Shown here: positions 23,421-29,942 of the stretch, in pieces | Layout: every line of letters begins with the position of its first letter | Numbering within the stretch: the stretch's first letter is position 1 | Source of the DNA: JBDRRP01 sp964446485 | GTDB taxonomy: Bacteria > Desulfobacterota > Desulfobacteria > Desulfobacterales > JBDRRP01 | Direction: 5' to 3' | Assembly: GCA_964446485.1 (NCBI GenBank) | Contig: CAYUOU010000053.1 | Location: 1 to 29,942 of the forward strand | DNA: 29,942 nt | Notes under the pieces: model-generated | Told to the model about the DNA's origin: nothing | The model's input: only the letters and a program-made list of their open reading frames with translations | Database searches by the model: none | Made by a program: the position numbers and the translations under genes

Positions 23421-24649
23421 CAGGCCACCTCCTCATTGGGCGTCACCGCCGGTGTGAGCCGCACCAGCTCGGGGAAAAGATTGAGCGCCCCGGTCACGGC
23501 GGCACCCATCAGCCCGAGAAATCCCAGCGATATGATGAGATCCACCGCGTTGAGGGGAAGGTGCTCGGCGTGGTGGTAAAACGCCGGCCCCGTGAGCAGA
23601 TAGTGCTCCAGCCAGATGGCGGTCAGCGTTACCGAGCACATCACGATCATGAACCCCGGTATGGTTTTGACTTTGCGGTTCAGGAGAATGAGAAACGGGG
23701 CGATGAAGCCGGCGATGAATACGACCCAGGCCAGCCCCTGCCATGGCGCCACCATGGTGCGTTCGATGACGAATGCAGTTTCCTCGGCGATGTTTCCGTA
23801 CCAGATCACCACGAGCTGGCAATAGAAGAAGTCCGCCCACAGCAGACAGAAGGCGAAGTATAGTTTTCCGATGTCATGGAACTGTTTTTCCCTGAGATCA
23901 TAACCCGTGTTGGGAAGCAGATGCAGTATCGACGCCAGGATAATCAACCCGCCCAGCCCCACATACATTGCCTTCACGAAGGTGTATGCCCCGAACAGGG
24001 TGGAGTACCAGTGGGGATCCACGGCCATGATGAGATCGAACCCCAGCAGAGAGAGCACCAGTGCGAAGGCGAGCATGTACAAAACGGCCAGCACGTTCAT
24101 GCGCTTGCGGCACTGGGCCTCGTCGCGAATGGTCCGTTCCCACAGACCGCTCAGCCAGAGACGGAACCCGTTCTGAGGGGCGGGGGTCTTTTGTTTCAGC
24201 CAGAGGGCGTGGAATATATAAGCAAAACCGATGCCGTAGAGCACCAGCAGGCCGATGGCGTCCCGGGTCATGAGAAAGGGGACGTTGAGCCAGACCTCTT
24301 TGCCGTGCAGGTCATGGTGGGTCCATGGAAACACGTGGTGCTGGCCGATGAGCATCAGCAGCAGCAAGACGAACGACACCGGGAAAAAGCTGGCGAAGGC
24401 TTCCGACAGGTTGGCCAGGGGGCCGCTCCAGCGGGCGCCGGTGGTGTGCATGATGGTGGAGAAAAGCAGCCCCCCTTGGGCGATGCCCGAAAAGATCATG
24501 AAATTGATCAAGTACACCTGCCACGCTTTTTCGGGATGCTTTCCGGTGGCTTCGTAGACAAACGCCACCAGCCCGATGATGATCAGGCCTATGAAAAACG
24601 CCATCGCGGGTTTTTTCCAGACCGCCGTGTGGGTGTTGTTGTCAGTCAT
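23420..24649 (-). CDS. actF: ActF-like membrane subunit of alternative complex III
   Basis: Polytopic membrane protein (409 residues, about ten segments) of the ActF group, related to ActC/NrfD; in alternative complex III it lies beside the quinol-binding core. Recognisable stretches are KAWQVYLINFMIFSGIAQGG near the N terminus, FPWTHHD (about 112) and FDLIMAVDPHWYSTLFGAY (about 196-214). The last resembles the conserved ...DP.WYST.FG.Y region of ActF proteins. I chose the ATG at 24649; the open frame extends to 24736 but those residues are low-complexity and overlap actD. The C terminus overlaps the actA start. Confidence 0.85.
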   Translation of the reverse strand: MTDNNTHTAVWKKPAMAFFIGLIIIGLVAFVYEATGKHPEKAWQVYLINFMIFSGIAQGGLLFSTIMHTTGARWSGPLANLSEAFASFFPVSFVLLLLMLIGQHHVFPWTHHDLHGKEVWLNVPFLMTRDAIGLLVLYGIGFAYIFHALWLKQKTPAPQNGFRLWLSGLWERTIRDEAQCRKRMNVLAVLYMLAFALVLSLLGFDLIMAVDPHWYSTLFGAYTFVKAMYVGLGGLIILASILHLLPNTGYDLREKQFHDIGKLYFAFCLLWADFFYCQLVVIWYGNIAEETAFVIERTMVAPWQGLAWVVFIAGFIAPFLILLNRKVKTIPGFMIVMCSVTLTAIWLEHYLLTGPAFYHHAEHLPLNAVDLIISLGFLGLMGAAVTGALNLFPELVRLTPAVTPNEEVA

Positions 24650-24701
24650 GGCATACCGTTCCGTTGATGAATGATGGGGCAACCGTCCCCTGGGTGCGAG
24701 G

Positions 24702-25223
24702 CTACCCCGTCGCGCCGTTGAACTCCCTGATGTCACCGCCTTGCCGGCGAAAGAATTCCTTCAGACCGTCCGTGTGTTCAGCCGCACAGCTGGCCAGAAT
24801 GCCGTAATGGGCGCCCGAGCAGCGTTCGTCGTAATGCAAGAGCTGTTTGTAGTCCGGTAGCCGTGCCAGCGCCACCAGGCCGAGGACGTTCCCAAAAACG
24901 GCGAACAGGATGGTGAACTCGAAGCCCACGATGAAAAAGGGCACCAGCGCAACGACGGGTTTGCCGCTGACGATGAGGCCCCAGCGGGCCGAGGTGAACG
25001 CCGCCAGGAGAAAACCGCTGAAAAATCCGGTGATGCCGCCGGCCAGCGTGCACCATCCAATCAGGCTCTTCTTGACGGAAAGGGCTTGAGCCAGCTTGCG
25101 GCTGGGCAGGGGTGAATTGACCCGAGCGATGGTCCAGTCCGCATTGGACCGGATTTGCCGGACGGCATCCACCGCCTTATCCTCGTTTTCGAACAGGCCC
25201 AGGATGTGCGTATCAGCCGGCAT
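24702..25223 (-). CDS. actD: ActD-like subunit (DUF3341)
   Basis: A 173-residue protein of the DUF3341/ActD family. A cytoplasmic N-terminal ferredoxin-like part (about 1-55; HILGLFENEDKAVDAV) is followed by two membrane segments (about 60-80 and 92-118) and the short conserved LARLPDYKQLLHYDER region. The ATG at 25223 has AAGGAGA seven bases upstream; an ATG at 25238 is less well placed. It overlaps the end of actC by 11 bases. ActD stabilises the membrane part of the complex and binds no cofactor. Confidence 0.85.
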   Translation of the reverse strand: MPADTHILGLFENEDKAVDAVRQIRSNADWTIARVNSPLPSRKLAQALSVKKSLIGWCTLAGGITGFFSGFLLAAFTSARWGLIVSGKPVVALVPFFIVGFEFTILFAVFGNVLGLVALARLPDYKQLLHYDERCSGAHYGILASCAAEHTDGLKEFFRRQGGDIREFNGATG

Positions 25224-26529
25224 GATGGTCTCCTTCATGCAGGGTTTCCTTGATTTCGGTCATGGAGATCGACGGCAAGTGTTTGATGAACAGGAGAAAA
25301 AGAAAAAAGAACAAACAGAAGCTGCCCATCATGATGCCGAATTCGATGATTGTCGGCGTGTAAAACCCCCACGCGTGGGGAAGAAAATCATGGGCGACGC
25401 TGGTTACAATGATCACAAAGCGTTCGTACCACATGCCCACATTGATCAGCAGGGAGATGGGAAACAGCCAGGCGATGGAGGTGCGCACCTTTTTGAAAAA
25501 CAGGGCCAGCGGGACGATGGTGTTGCAGATCACCATTATCCAGAAGCCGACCCGATAGTCGCCCGTTGCCCGCCACCAGAAGATTTCCGCCTCCACCGGG
25601 TTATGACTGTACCAGGCGATGAAGAACTCCGTGGCGTAGGCGAACCCCACGATCAGACCGGTAAAGATGATGGTCTTGGCGACGCTTTCGAGCACCTTCA
25701 TGGTGATGATGGCTTCGCAATGGAGGATGCGGCGCATGGGGATCATCAGGGTGAGGACCATGGCCAACCCGGAGTGGATGGCGCCGGCGACGAAGTAGGG
25801 TGCGAAAATGGTCGTGTGCCAACCCGGAACCACGCCCAGGGCAAAATCCCAGGACACGACGCTGTGCACCGAGATGACCAGCGGCGTCGCCAGGGCGGCG
25901 AAGAAGAGATAGGCGCGGGTGTAGTGGCGCCACTGTTCATGGGCGCCGGTCCACCCAAGGCTCAGGATGGTAAAGATTTTCTTTCGGACGCCGGTGGCGC
26001 GATCGCGCACCACGGCCAGATCCGGCAGCATGCCGGTGTACCAGAACAGCGAGCTCACCGTCAGGTAGGTGCTGATAGCCACCACGTCGAACATGAGGGG
26101 CGACTGGAAATTGGGCCATAGGGTCCGCTGGTTGGGCAGCGGCAGCATGTAGAACACCAGCCAAACCCGCCCTAGATGGATGAAGGGATACAGGCCGGCA
26201 CAGCAGACGGCAAATACTGTCATGGTTTCGGCCGCCCGGGCAATGGGATTTCGCCAGCCGGCGCGAAACAGATGCAGGATGGCCGAAATGAGGGTGCCGG
26301 AGTGGGCGATTCCCACCCAGAACACGAAGTTGATCAGGTACGTGCCCCAGTGCACCGGTGTATTCATGCCGGCCACACCAACCCCCACAAGGATCTGGTA
26401 CAGCCAGCAGGCCGCTCCAGTCAGAATGCCCATAAAAAGCAGCGCAATGGTGGCCCAATAGGCGCGCCCGGGCGGCTTCAGCGTGTCCAGGACGATGCGG
26501 TCGACCTTGGTAAACGTCAATTCAGACAT
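25213..26529 (-). CDS. actC: ActC, NrfD/PsrC-family quinol-interacting subunit
   Basis: Membrane subunit of 438 residues with about ten segments, NrfD/PsrC fold. In alternative complex III it forms the quinol site next to the ActB iron-sulfur domain. Visible hallmarks: NTPVHWGTYLINFVFWVGIAHSG (in part, about 56-78), SVHSVVSWDFALGVVPGWH (about 222-240), and FFIAWYSHN (about 305). The VHS..SWDFA stretch is characteristic of ActC. It follows actB with a 16-base gap. The C terminus is His-rich and cytoplasmic. Confidence 0.92.
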   Translation of the reverse strand: MSELTFTKVDRIVLDTLKPPGRAYWATIALLFMGILTGAACWLYQILVGVGVAGMNTPVHWGTYLINFVFWVGIAHSGTLISAILHLFRAGWRNPIARAAETMTVFAVCCAGLYPFIHLGRVWLVFYMLPLPNQRTLWPNFQSPLMFDVVAISTYLTVSSLFWYTGMLPDLAVVRDRATGVRKKIFTILSLGWTGAHEQWRHYTRAYLFFAALATPLVISVHSVVSWDFALGVVPGWHTTIFAPYFVAGAIHSGLAMVLTLMIPMRRILHCEAIITMKVLESVAKTIIFTGLIVGFAYATEFFIAWYSHNPVEAEIFWWRATGDYRVGFWIMVICNTIVPLALFFKKVRTSIAWLFPISLLINVGMWYERFVIIVTSVAHDFLPHAWGFYTPTIIEFGIMMGSFCLFFFLFLLFIKHLPSISMTEIKETLHEGDHHAG

Positions 26530-26545
26530 GATTCCGTTTCCGTGG

Positions 26546-29485
26546 CTAAATGTCGTGGATGACCTTTTTCAAATATATTACTGCCGGCTTCGTGTTGAGA
26601 TACCCCATGACCTGGTAGGCGCGCGGATCGGCTGCCAGATGGCGCAGCCGGCTTTCGGGATCCATGAAACTGCCAAAGGTCAGCGCCTGGGTGGGGCAGG
26701 TCTGCACGCACGCGGGGATCACTTCACCGTCGCGGATGGCCCTGTCTTCGTTCTTCGCCCGATTGCGTGCGTCCTTGATGCGTTGGATGCAAAACGAGCA
26801 TTTCTCCATCACCCCCTTGCTGCGGGTGGTGACATTGGGGTTCAACTGCAGATTCATGGGCTCAGGCCACTGCCAGGTGTGCCAGTTGAACCGGCGCACT
26901 TTATAGGGGCAGTTCTGGGCGCAAAAGCGGGTGCCGATGCAGCGATTGTAAATCTGGTTGTTGAGCCCTTCCTTGGAGTGGTGGGGGGCGTACACCGGGC
27001 ACACCGACTCACACGGGGCATTGTCGCAGTGCTGACACATCATGGGCAGGAAGGATACGCGCTCGCCGTGTTTGGTGTCCCGGTAACGTTCGACGCTCAG
27101 CCACGCCATCTCCCGCCCTTTGAGGATCTGCGCCTCTCCTACGATGCCGATGTTGTTCTCCGCATAGCAGGCGGCGGCGCAGGCGCCGCATCCGATGCAG
27201 CGATCCAGGTCCACGATCATGCCCCAGCGATAGGTGTCATGGTCGTGGGGCGGGTAGAAGTCCCTTTTGGGATCGTAGCCTTCGGGCGTCGGCAGGGTCA
27301 GGGGGAAATCGTGCATGGTCAGGCCCGGCGGATGGCCCTTTTCATGATCGGAAAGCGCCGCCAGCGTGGTGGCCAGAGCGATTTTCCGATCCATCTGATT
27401 ACTGCTGCCGTCGGTATGGGCCAACGCCTGATGGCGACCGCTGGGCAGCACGGTGACCGGTTCGATGAGCATGACCGGACCAAAGGCGATGCGCTGTACT
27501 TCGGGCGGGAGGATCTTCACGGGATTGGTGCCGACCCCCTTGGCAAATCGACCGTAGGCTTCGTGTCCCTGACCCGTGTGCATGGCCAACAGCCCCGGAA
27601 TGACATCATGGCTGGGTATCACGGGCGCGGTGATTTTTCCCCACTTGGACTGAATGCTGACGGTGTCCCCGGCGTCCACGCCCAGCTTGGCGCAGGTATC
27701 CGTGTGAATCGCCACCGGACTCTGCCACGTCACCTTGGTCAAGGGGTCGGGGATTTCGCACAACCAGGGCCGGTTGGCGCTGCGTCCGTCAAAGAATCGC
27801 AGCGACGGCATTGCCGTGAAGGCGAATCCCGAAGATGCCGGCGATTCGACGCCGTGGAACAGGTCGGCAAATGTGGCGGTGGGCAATGGTGCCGCCGTGT
27901 CTCGCCGCGGCGCGTCGGGTTCGGCGAACCGCCCGCCCATGCGGACCGTTTCCAGCCAGTCTGCTTCCGAGAAGGGTTGCCCCTGGGCCCGGAGTTGGGC
28001 CATGAGCCACGATCGTGCGTCGGCTGCCGGTTTTTGGTCGCCGAAGGCCGTCTCCAAAAGGACGTCGGCCAACTGCGGTGCGCCGGTCAGATCTCCCATG
28101 GCCGGCTGCATTGTGGAGATCATTCCAGACTTGCCGGCGTAAGCGTCCCACGATTCCAGGGCCAGTCGAACCGGTATCAGCAAGTCGGCCAGGGCAGCGG
28201 TTTCGTCCATGAACGCCGAAAAACAGACCGTAAAAAAAGAAGGATTGCCCAGCACGGCAGCGCCTGACCCTGGGGGCAGCGCGTACACCGGGTTGACATT
28301 GTTGAGCAGGACCATGTCGGCGCCGCCCAGTTCCAGCGATTTAAAAAAGCCGAGGACATCGGCGCGGGCGGCGGCCGTTTCCACGTGGTGCCGTTGGTGG
28401 AAATCGATGCGCTGCAGGGCTGGATCGAGGACCAGGTTCAGCAGATTCGCCGCCATGTCGGTCTGCAGGGTGTTTTTCATGGCCGTCCCGGTGCCCAGGA
28501 TCAACGGCGCTCCCGCTTTGAGCATATGATCAACCAGCGTCTTGAATTCAGACAGCGGCACACCGGCATCGTTGACGACCCGCTCATCGGTGTATTCGGC
28601 GGTCACTTGTTTGATTCTGGCCTGCACCCACAGCGGCAACGCTGTGCCGCGGCCAGTCTGCAAGGCGTGGCGGAGCAGCCCCATCGCCACGGCGGTTTCG
28701 CCGCCGGGGCGGCACGCCAGCCAGCGATCGGCGTTGGCGCCAGTGAGGCCCTGATAGGGCGCGACGTGGAAGAACAGCGCCTTTTGACCGTCGCGCATGG
28801 CGTGCATGGCCTTGAACTGTCGCGCGTATTCCACCGGGGAAAGCCAGGTTTCAAGAAAATCGGCGCCGAAGGACACCAGGAAATCGGCTTCTTCCATCTT
28901 ATAAGAGCACAGCGCCTCGCGTCCGAACACTTCCCGATTGGCGACCTTCAAGCCCTCATACGCAAAGGGTTCGAAGACAATGGGCCGTCCGGATCGCCAC
29001 TGGGAAAGTGCGGCGACCATGAGCGCCATCGTGCTGTCCCCAGTGGTTTCGGTCATCATTTTGACGCGACCGCGGCCCTTGGCCGCAGCCGTCGTTGCCT
29101 TTTGGCGAACCAGATCATAGGCCGCTTCGTAGGATACGGGTTTCCATCGGCCGGCAACTTTTTGCACGGGGTGCTTCAGCCGGTCCGGGTGATACACCGC
29201 CTGCAACGCTGCCTGACCACGCATGCACAGGGCACCGCGGTTGATGGGATGCAGGGGATTGCCTTCGAGTTTGACGATGCGCCCTTCACGGTTTTTCGCG
29301 ATGGTGCCGCAGCCGGCCGGGCACTCCCGGCAGGTGCCGGCGTACCAGGTGGCGTTGCCGGTCACCATGTCATCCGGGGCCTTGACCAGAGAATACAAAT
29401 GCTTTTCAGCGTCTGGCGGGGAACAGCCAGCGGCGATGGAGAGAGATCCAATCCCGGCCATCTTGAGAAAGGTTCGTCGTTTCAT
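26546..29485 (-). CDS. actB: ActB: molybdopterin-oxidoreductase-like domain fused to an iron-sulfur domain
   Basis: Largest subunit of alternative complex III, 979 residues, exported by Tat (MKRRTFLKMAG); GC at 20-21 could be a lipobox. The B1 domain (about 45-720) has the molybdopterin-oxidoreductase fold. The B2 domain (about 740-960) is ferredoxin-like, with four Cys groups for FeS clusters: CIGCGACAAAC, CQHCDNAPCESVCP, CIGTRFCAQNCPYK, and CSFC with CVQTCP. B1 also keeps a C-X2-C-X3-C-X27-C set (Cys52, 55, 59, 87). This is the classic position of the proximal cluster of formate dehydrogenase and Nap enzymes, and I do not expect it in ActB of characterised complexes, where B1 is thought to be empty. 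GGGAG lies 12 bases before the ATG. A consensus promoter lies upstream. Confidence 0.93.
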   Translation of the reverse strand: MKRRTFLKMAGIGSLSIAAGCSPPDAEKHLYSLVKAPDDMVTGNATWYAGTCRECPAGCGTIAKNREGRIVKLEGNPLHPINRGALCMRGQAALQAVYHPDRLKHPVQKVAGRWKPVSYEAAYDLVRQKATTAAAKGRGRVKMMTETTGDSTMALMVAALSQWRSGRPIVFEPFAYEGLKVANREVFGREALCSYKMEEADFLVSFGADFLETWLSPVEYARQFKAMHAMRDGQKALFFHVAPYQGLTGANADRWLACRPGGETAVAMGLLRHALQTGRGTALPLWVQARIKQVTAEYTDERVVNDAGVPLSEFKTLVDHMLKAGAPLILGTGTAMKNTLQTDMAANLLNLVLDPALQRIDFHQRHHVETAAARADVLGFFKSLELGGADMVLLNNVNPVYALPPGSGAAVLGNPSFFTVCFSAFMDETAALADLLIPVRLALESWDAYAGKSGMISTMQPAMGDLTGAPQLADVLLETAFGDQKPAADARSWLMAQLRAQGQPFSEADWLETVRMGGRFAEPDAPRRDTAAPLPTATFADLFHGVESPASSGFAFTAMPSLRFFDGRSANRPWLCEIPDPLTKVTWQSPVAIHTDTCAKLGVDAGDTVSIQSKWGKITAPVIPSHDVIPGLLAMHTGQGHEAYGRFAKGVGTNPVKILPPEVQRIAFGPVMLIEPVTVLPSGRHQALAHTDGSSNQMDRKIALATTLAALSDHEKGHPPGLTMHDFPLTLPTPEGYDPKRDFYPPHDHDTYRWGMIVDLDRCIGCGACAAACYAENNIGIVGEAQILKGREMAWLSVERYRDTKHGERVSFLPMMCQHCDNAPCESVCPVYAPHHSKEGLNNQIYNRCIGTRFCAQNCPYKVRRFNWHTWQWPEPMNLQLNPNVTTRSKGVMEKCSFCIQRIKDARNRAKNEDRAIRDGEVIPACVQTCPTQALTFGSFMDPESRLRHLAADPRAYQVMGYLNTKPAVIYLKKVIHDI

Positions 29486-29613
29486 AAATATGGTGCTCCC
29501 TCGGAAGGAGGTGGTTTGCCGATGACGATCGGCCGGTGGTGCATGGTCGTGGATGGTGCGGATCGGCCATGTGCTGGGGGATGAAAATGCGGCTGAACCC
29601 GCAAGCGTGAGGG

Positions 29614-29642
29614 ATTATATGGGGAGGGGCCAATAGTGTCAA
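29614..29642 (-). promoter_or_regulatory. Consensus sigma70 promoter of the act-cco operon
   Basis: On the minus strand TTGACA (29637-29642), exactly 17 bases of spacer, and TATAAT (29614-29619): a perfect match to both boxes. Transcription would start near 29607 and leave a leader of about 120 bases before actB. I saw no FNR-type (TTGAT-N4-ATCAA) site next to it. Confidence 0.85.
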
Positions 29643-29931
29643 GCAAACTGGGGGGCGGTGAACGGGGTCCTATCAAAGTCAAAGATGGTGGATGACCTTC
29701 CCGCATTTGGCGGTTCGGAACGCATGGCAGACGCGATGAAACGCGCCGCTCCGGTTCATCGTACCGCGTCGGGGGAACTGTGGTTTTGGAGGGCTACGCT
29801 CCGCCGTGGCCGCAAGGTATTGACATGGCCCGGGTGGGGCTAACCGCCGGGGTTTGGCCGGTGCTTGTGCTTTTCCCGGTTGGATTCAGGGAAGTAGAAA
29901 TTACATATTTACCGTTTTAGGAAAAATTGTT
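29643..29931. other. Intergenic stretch with no recognised gene
   Basis: This stretch separates the act-cco promoter from the window end. A 61-codon + strand ORF at 29658 lacks a ribosome binding site and family resemblance. A small GGAG-GGCTACG-CTCC hairpin lies near 29791-29805. The last 60 bases turn AT-rich. Confidence 0.5.
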
Positions 29932-29942
29932 ATGTCCCACCA
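29932..29942 (+). CDS. Possible start of a gene running off the window
   Basis: AGGA followed nine bases later by ATG TCC CAC at 29932, after an AT-rich stretch that could hold a promoter. Only three codons are visible, so this is a position to check, not an identification. Confidence 0.25.

Noticed and set aside
26483..28267. Long + strand open frame of 594 codons opposite actB
   Set aside because: It lies antisense to the clearly real actB reading frame; its residues show no family features and reflect the GC-rich codon use of actB.
29643..29720. FNR- or other regulator-type palindrome upstream of the act-cco promoter
   Set aside because: Only half-site-like TTGA fragments were seen; nothing matches TTGAT-N4-ATCAA.
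29658..29843. 61-codon + strand ORF near the window end
   Set aside because: No ribosome binding site, no recognisable family, and it overlaps hairpin-forming intergenic sequence.
1..29942. tRNA, rRNA or CRISPR arrays
   Set aside because: No cloverleaf-like gene, rRNA sequence or regularly spaced direct repeats were seen on either strand.

Overview
The window is a GC-rich bacterial chromosome segment. Its gene content (EpsC-type CysE, a folate-linked histidine degradation branch, an alternative complex III plus cbb3-type oxidase, dense overlapping operons) fits a Desulfobacterota (former Deltaproteobacteria) genome best. That placement is inference; there is no rRNA or other phylogenetic marker here.

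Layout. (1) 179-2313, + strand: cysteine biosynthesis, cysE then cysK. (2) 2405-5572, - strand: a tightly overlapping operon encoding a small membrane-anchored protein, a MacB/LolE-like permease, its ATPase, and an unrecognised polytopic membrane protein with an HHHCPWC motif. (3) 5573-5880: a short + strand ORF with good signals that ends in a degenerate repeat, then a DsbD_2/SafE-type membrane protein (5881-6573, +). (4) 6824-11515, - strand: hutU-ftcD-hutI, the lower histidine degradation pathway; hutH is absent. (5) 11723-14376: quinone-type genes, a UbiA-family prenyltransferase (+) and ubiG-ubiE (-). A 150-bp MITE-like element with terminal inverted repeats and a 6-bp flanking duplication sits at the end of ubiE. 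(6) 14383-16500: a toxin-antitoxin patch with an intact hipBA pair, remnants of a MazE/MazF-type pair on one side and a RhuM-type gene on the other. Three related palindromes bracket the hipBA promoter. (7) 16518-29485, - strand: one respiratory operon in the order actB-actC-actD-actF-actA-ccoN-ccoO/P fusion-ccoS-like-ccoP anchor-like-small protein-actE-like-ccoI, preceded by a perfect-consensus sigma70 promoter (TTGACA-17-TATAAT).

How it works together. ActBCDF would oxidise quinol and pass electrons through ActA, the ActE-like cytochrome and the CcoO/P fusion to the haem-copper centre of CcoN. CcoI would supply copper and the CcoS-like protein would help cofactor assembly. The SafE-like protein and the quinone methyltransferases plausibly support the same respiratory chain. 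The most unusual points are the dismantled CcoP (membrane anchor and haem domain in different proteins), a C-X3-C-H fifth haem motif in ActA, an ActE-like cytochrome without a visible distal Met, the HHHCPWC membrane protein in the exporter operon, and the layered remnants around hipBA.
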